Notes under the pieces: model-generated
Databases searched by the model: none
What the model was told of the DNA's origin: nothing
What the model saw: only the letters and a program-made list of their open reading frames with translations
Position numbers and translations under genes: made by a program
In this document: in pieces, positions 52,178 to 52,487 of the stretch
Layout: each line of letters begins with the position of its first letter
Position numbering within the stretch: position 1 is the stretch's first letter
From: CAJBLF01 sp964613015
GTDB lineage: Bacteria; Patescibacteriota; Gracilibacteria; Absconditabacterales; Absconditicoccaceae
Length of the DNA: 52,487 nt
NCBI GenBank assembly: GCA_964613015.1
Contig: CAZTFP010000008.1
Location: 1-52,487, forward strand
Reading direction: 5' to 3'

Positions 52178-52487
52178 ATGAAAAAACTTATATTGATTCT
52201 GTTTGTTTTGTATTTTTCCCTCTCATCTTTAAGTTTTGCTCAATCAAATAGTCGAGGAAAATATGGTGGTGATCCTATCCAGATTTTGGACAATGTCGTC
52301 AGTAATGCAAATACTGATTATAAAATCCAACAAACAGCACTTGATAGTGCAACAGCTACCCAATGATCGTATGCAAGTTCATATAAAATCGCAAATACAC
52401 TAGATTGGTTGAGAAACAATATAAATTCCTATCTCAAATGGGAAGTATATATAGGACTTTCTTTGGCAGTAATTCTGTTGATATATA
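52178..52487 (+). CDS. Secreted or membrane protein, truncated by the window end
   Basis: ATG start with a clear signal peptide (MKKLILILFVLYFSLSSLSFAQ) and a polar region (NSRGKYGGDPIQILDNVVSN). A hydrophobic segment (VYIGLSLAVILLI) begins at the window edge. The TGA at 52365 is read as Gly, with the frame running to 52487. The 97-nt spacer after the BatA-like gene has no recognisable signal. Family not recognised. Confidence 0.7.

Overview
The window reads coherently only if UGA is translated as glycine (genetic code 25). With TAA and TAG as the only stops, dozens of open frames that look broken become full-length proteins, and the in-frame TGA codons fall on conserved glycines in Ndk, RuvB, SSB, L33, MurC and signal peptidase I. 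Code 25, the AT-rich sequence and the many short membrane or secreted proteins of unknown function point to the candidate phyla Absconditabacteria (SR1) or Gracilibacteria of the Candidate Phyla Radiation. I cannot decide between the two. Gene starts generally lack an AGGAG-type Shine-Dalgarno sequence, and many have an A/T-rich, -10-like stretch very close to the ATG.

Layout. 1-0.3 kb: tRNA-Arg (cut by the window edge), an 18-nt duplicate of its 3' end, and tRNA-Val. 0.4-9.7 kb: small unknown proteins, ruvB, an SLH-domain surface protein, ndk, rpmE, a PH-like membrane protein, a metallophosphoesterase and a PEBP-family protein. 9.3-11.1 kb: a MurC-type ligase with a ParB-like protein. 11.9-25.7 kb: an accessory island. 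25.7-33.1 kb: tRNA-Leu, ssb, lepB, Hsp20, and a surface-polysaccharide group (O-antigen ligase/polymerase, family 2 glycosyltransferase, polysaccharide pyruvyl transferase). 33.2-36.5 kb: two large unknown proteins. 36.6-39.0 kb: tRNA-Ser, tRNA-Met(CAT), rpmG, rpsP, membrane proteins, ferredoxin. 39.0-52.5 kb: a 1072-aa secreted PKD/thrombospondin-3/Cys-rich protein, a UvrB lacking its N-terminal half, a Fic protein, two tandem MscS channels, a membrane-anchored secreted protein, trxB-trxA, a receiver-domain protein and a BatA-like VWA protein.

The island is the most interesting part. It lies against the 3' end of tRNA-Leu(CAA) and carries a large serine recombinase whose reading frame runs into the tRNA gene, plus a Rep_1-type rolling-circle initiator, so it looks like an integrated plasmid or integrative element. 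Its cargo is a plus-strand run of Rep, a DUF5678 protein, a retropepsin-like aspartic protease, a PLD-nuclease/SNF2-helicase fusion, a large type IIG-like adenine methyltransferase, an unknown 195-aa protein and a 44-aa protein. On the opposite strand is a directly abutting DUF262 + HEPN-nuclease pair. I read this as two defence modules, one restriction/helicase and one DUF262-HEPN, carried by an element whose genes use UGA-Gly heavily and so can be expressed only in code-25 hosts.

The core genome outside the island shows a cell with DNA repair, peptidoglycan precursor synthesis, thioredoxin redox control, protein export and a rich glycan- and adhesin-bearing surface, consistent with a host-attached lifestyle. 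That lifestyle is inferred from the phylum rather than seen here.
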